Positions 63,292-64,000 of a stretch of DNA of 64,000 nt are shown here, piece by piece. Origin of the DNA: Xylaria sp. FL1777 (taxonomy: Eukaryota; Ascomycota; Sordariomycetes; Xylariales; Xylariaceae); contig MU400515.1 in assembly GCA_022578965.1 (NCBI GenBank), positions 1 to 64,000 of the forward strand, read 5' to 3'. Position 1 is the stretch's first letter. The number at the start of each line of letters is the position of its first letter. Below the pieces are notes generated by a model. That model was not told the DNA's origin, did not search any database, and saw only the letters and a list, made by a program, of their open reading frames with translations. The position numbers and the translations under genes were made by a program.

Positions 63292-64000
63292 GTTGTGGCA
63301 GCTGATGGAAGCAACTCCAGTCTACAAATTGAATTGACTGAGGTTAGATATCAAAGACAACAATTTTTTAAAATCGGTGGGGGAAAGGGAAGTGATTGGA
63401 TGAAAACTGGAAGTAGATGATGGTAGTAGCAGTAGTAGTGGTGCTGGTGGCAATGATGGCGGCGGTAATGGCGGTGGTGTATGAGAGATGGATGTGAGTG
63501 AGTTTAAGTACCACTATCAAGGTACAGCAACAACAGCAGCAACAACAGCAGCAACAACAGCAGCTGCAACAGTAGCTGCAACAGCGTTCGGAAAGTGCAG
63601 CTGGTTTAGTCAAGCCGTCTTAGAGATGACTTATCAATTCGTCATGTCATGTCGTTGACAAATCATCGGAGAGGGTTGAAAATATAGTTGTGCTGGCAGT
63701 GGTGCATGAATGGGACTGACTGATCGGAAGGGCTGGATGGCGAGGGTGACGTGCGTGAGAAAAGTTGAAGAAGGTGCAGACTGGAATATGTCAGGTAGCT
63801 GCTATTCTCTTCGTTTCGGGGCCTCCTTGTGAGTAAGACAAGTTTCATGTTGGGACAGACATGAGAAATGATATCTAAGTACCGCAGATAGAGATGGATA
63901 TCCAGTCTATCTAACTGGTTGTCGTGTGAATGTGGTTATGCAGCTGGGGGAGATTGAAGCTTTAGCTAAGGTGACATCTATGTAGGTCCGCTACCCGCTG
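63292..64000. other. Upstream region of the chromodomain gene
   Basis: Probable promoter and leader of the minus-strand chromodomain gene. It contains GGTGGTAGTAGCAGTAG-like trinucleotide runs (about 63,420-63,480) and a 12-bp array. No gene is supportable; the Cys-rich minus frame at 63613-63368 is a translation of the CAG/CAA repeat. Confidence 0.5.
63525..63584. repeat. 12-bp tandem repeat, five copies
   Basis: Five contiguous units: CAGCAACAACAG three times, then CAGCTGCAACAG and TAGCTGCAACAG, exactly 60 bp. It lies about 235 bp upstream of the chromodomain gene start, in its leader or promoter, and is probably length-variable between strains. No coding role is seen. Confidence 0.85.

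Noticed and set aside
63368..63613. 81-codon minus frame with a run of cysteines
   Set aside because: Cys run is just the reverse translation of the CAG/CAA repeat; not a metallothionein-like gene.

Overview
The window looks like a piece of a filamentous ascomycete chromosome, most likely a Sordariomycete. The evidence is short GT-AG introns (about 50-210 bp) with CTAAC/CTGAC-like branch sites, fungal-type proteins (mitochondrial Gut2, Pet8 carrier, Hda1 with an Arb2 tail, Ypt31/Rab11), spacers rich in short motifs such as CCTAGGTAGG and TACGCAGTA, and an extremely AT-rich block of the kind made by repeat-induced point mutation (RIP). The species cannot be named from the sequence alone. Exon borders below were worked out by hand from reading frames and splice signals.

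Layout. Positions 1 to about 9,450 are an AT-rich, stop-riddled block, read as RIP-mutated repeats. It holds two tandem arrays (26 bp and 33 bp units) and one less-mutated patch near 6.45-6.83 kb. Next come GUT2 (+, 10.6-12.7 kb) and an RGS-domain protein (-, 14.7-15.7 kb), followed in the same frame, after a single TAG, by another open stretch down to 13.9 kb. From 15.7 to 28.7 kb I find no intact gene. That stretch has a 187-bp fold-back MITE-like element at 19.2 kb, dispersed TACGCAGTA motifs and a few short, apparently decayed coding segments on the minus strand.

From 28.7 kb onward the DNA is gene-dense: a single-pass membrane protein with DUF4097-like repeats (+), a small cysteine-rich protein (+), a WDR48/Bun107-type WD40 protein (+), a mitochondrial S-adenosylmethionine carrier (-), a TilS-like tRNA-lysidine synthase (+), an RS-rich protein (-), the class II histone deacetylase HDA1 (-), an F-box protein (-), the ribosome-assembly factor BRX1 (-, eight exons), the Rab GTPase YPT31/Rab11 (-, five exons) and a 1,379-residue chromodomain protein (-, three exons).

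Function. Most genes are ordinary housekeeping genes and are not an operon-like unit. Three products act in mitochondria (Gut2, the SAM carrier and probably TilS). Two are chromatin factors lying about 10 kb apart (HDA1 and the chromodomain protein), notable because Neurospora silences RIP-type heterochromatin with a complex containing HDA-1 and a chromodomain protein. Several genes have exons of 13-34 nt that simple ORF calling misses. I did not recognise a secondary-metabolite cluster, an intact transposase, a CRISPR array, rRNA or tRNA.
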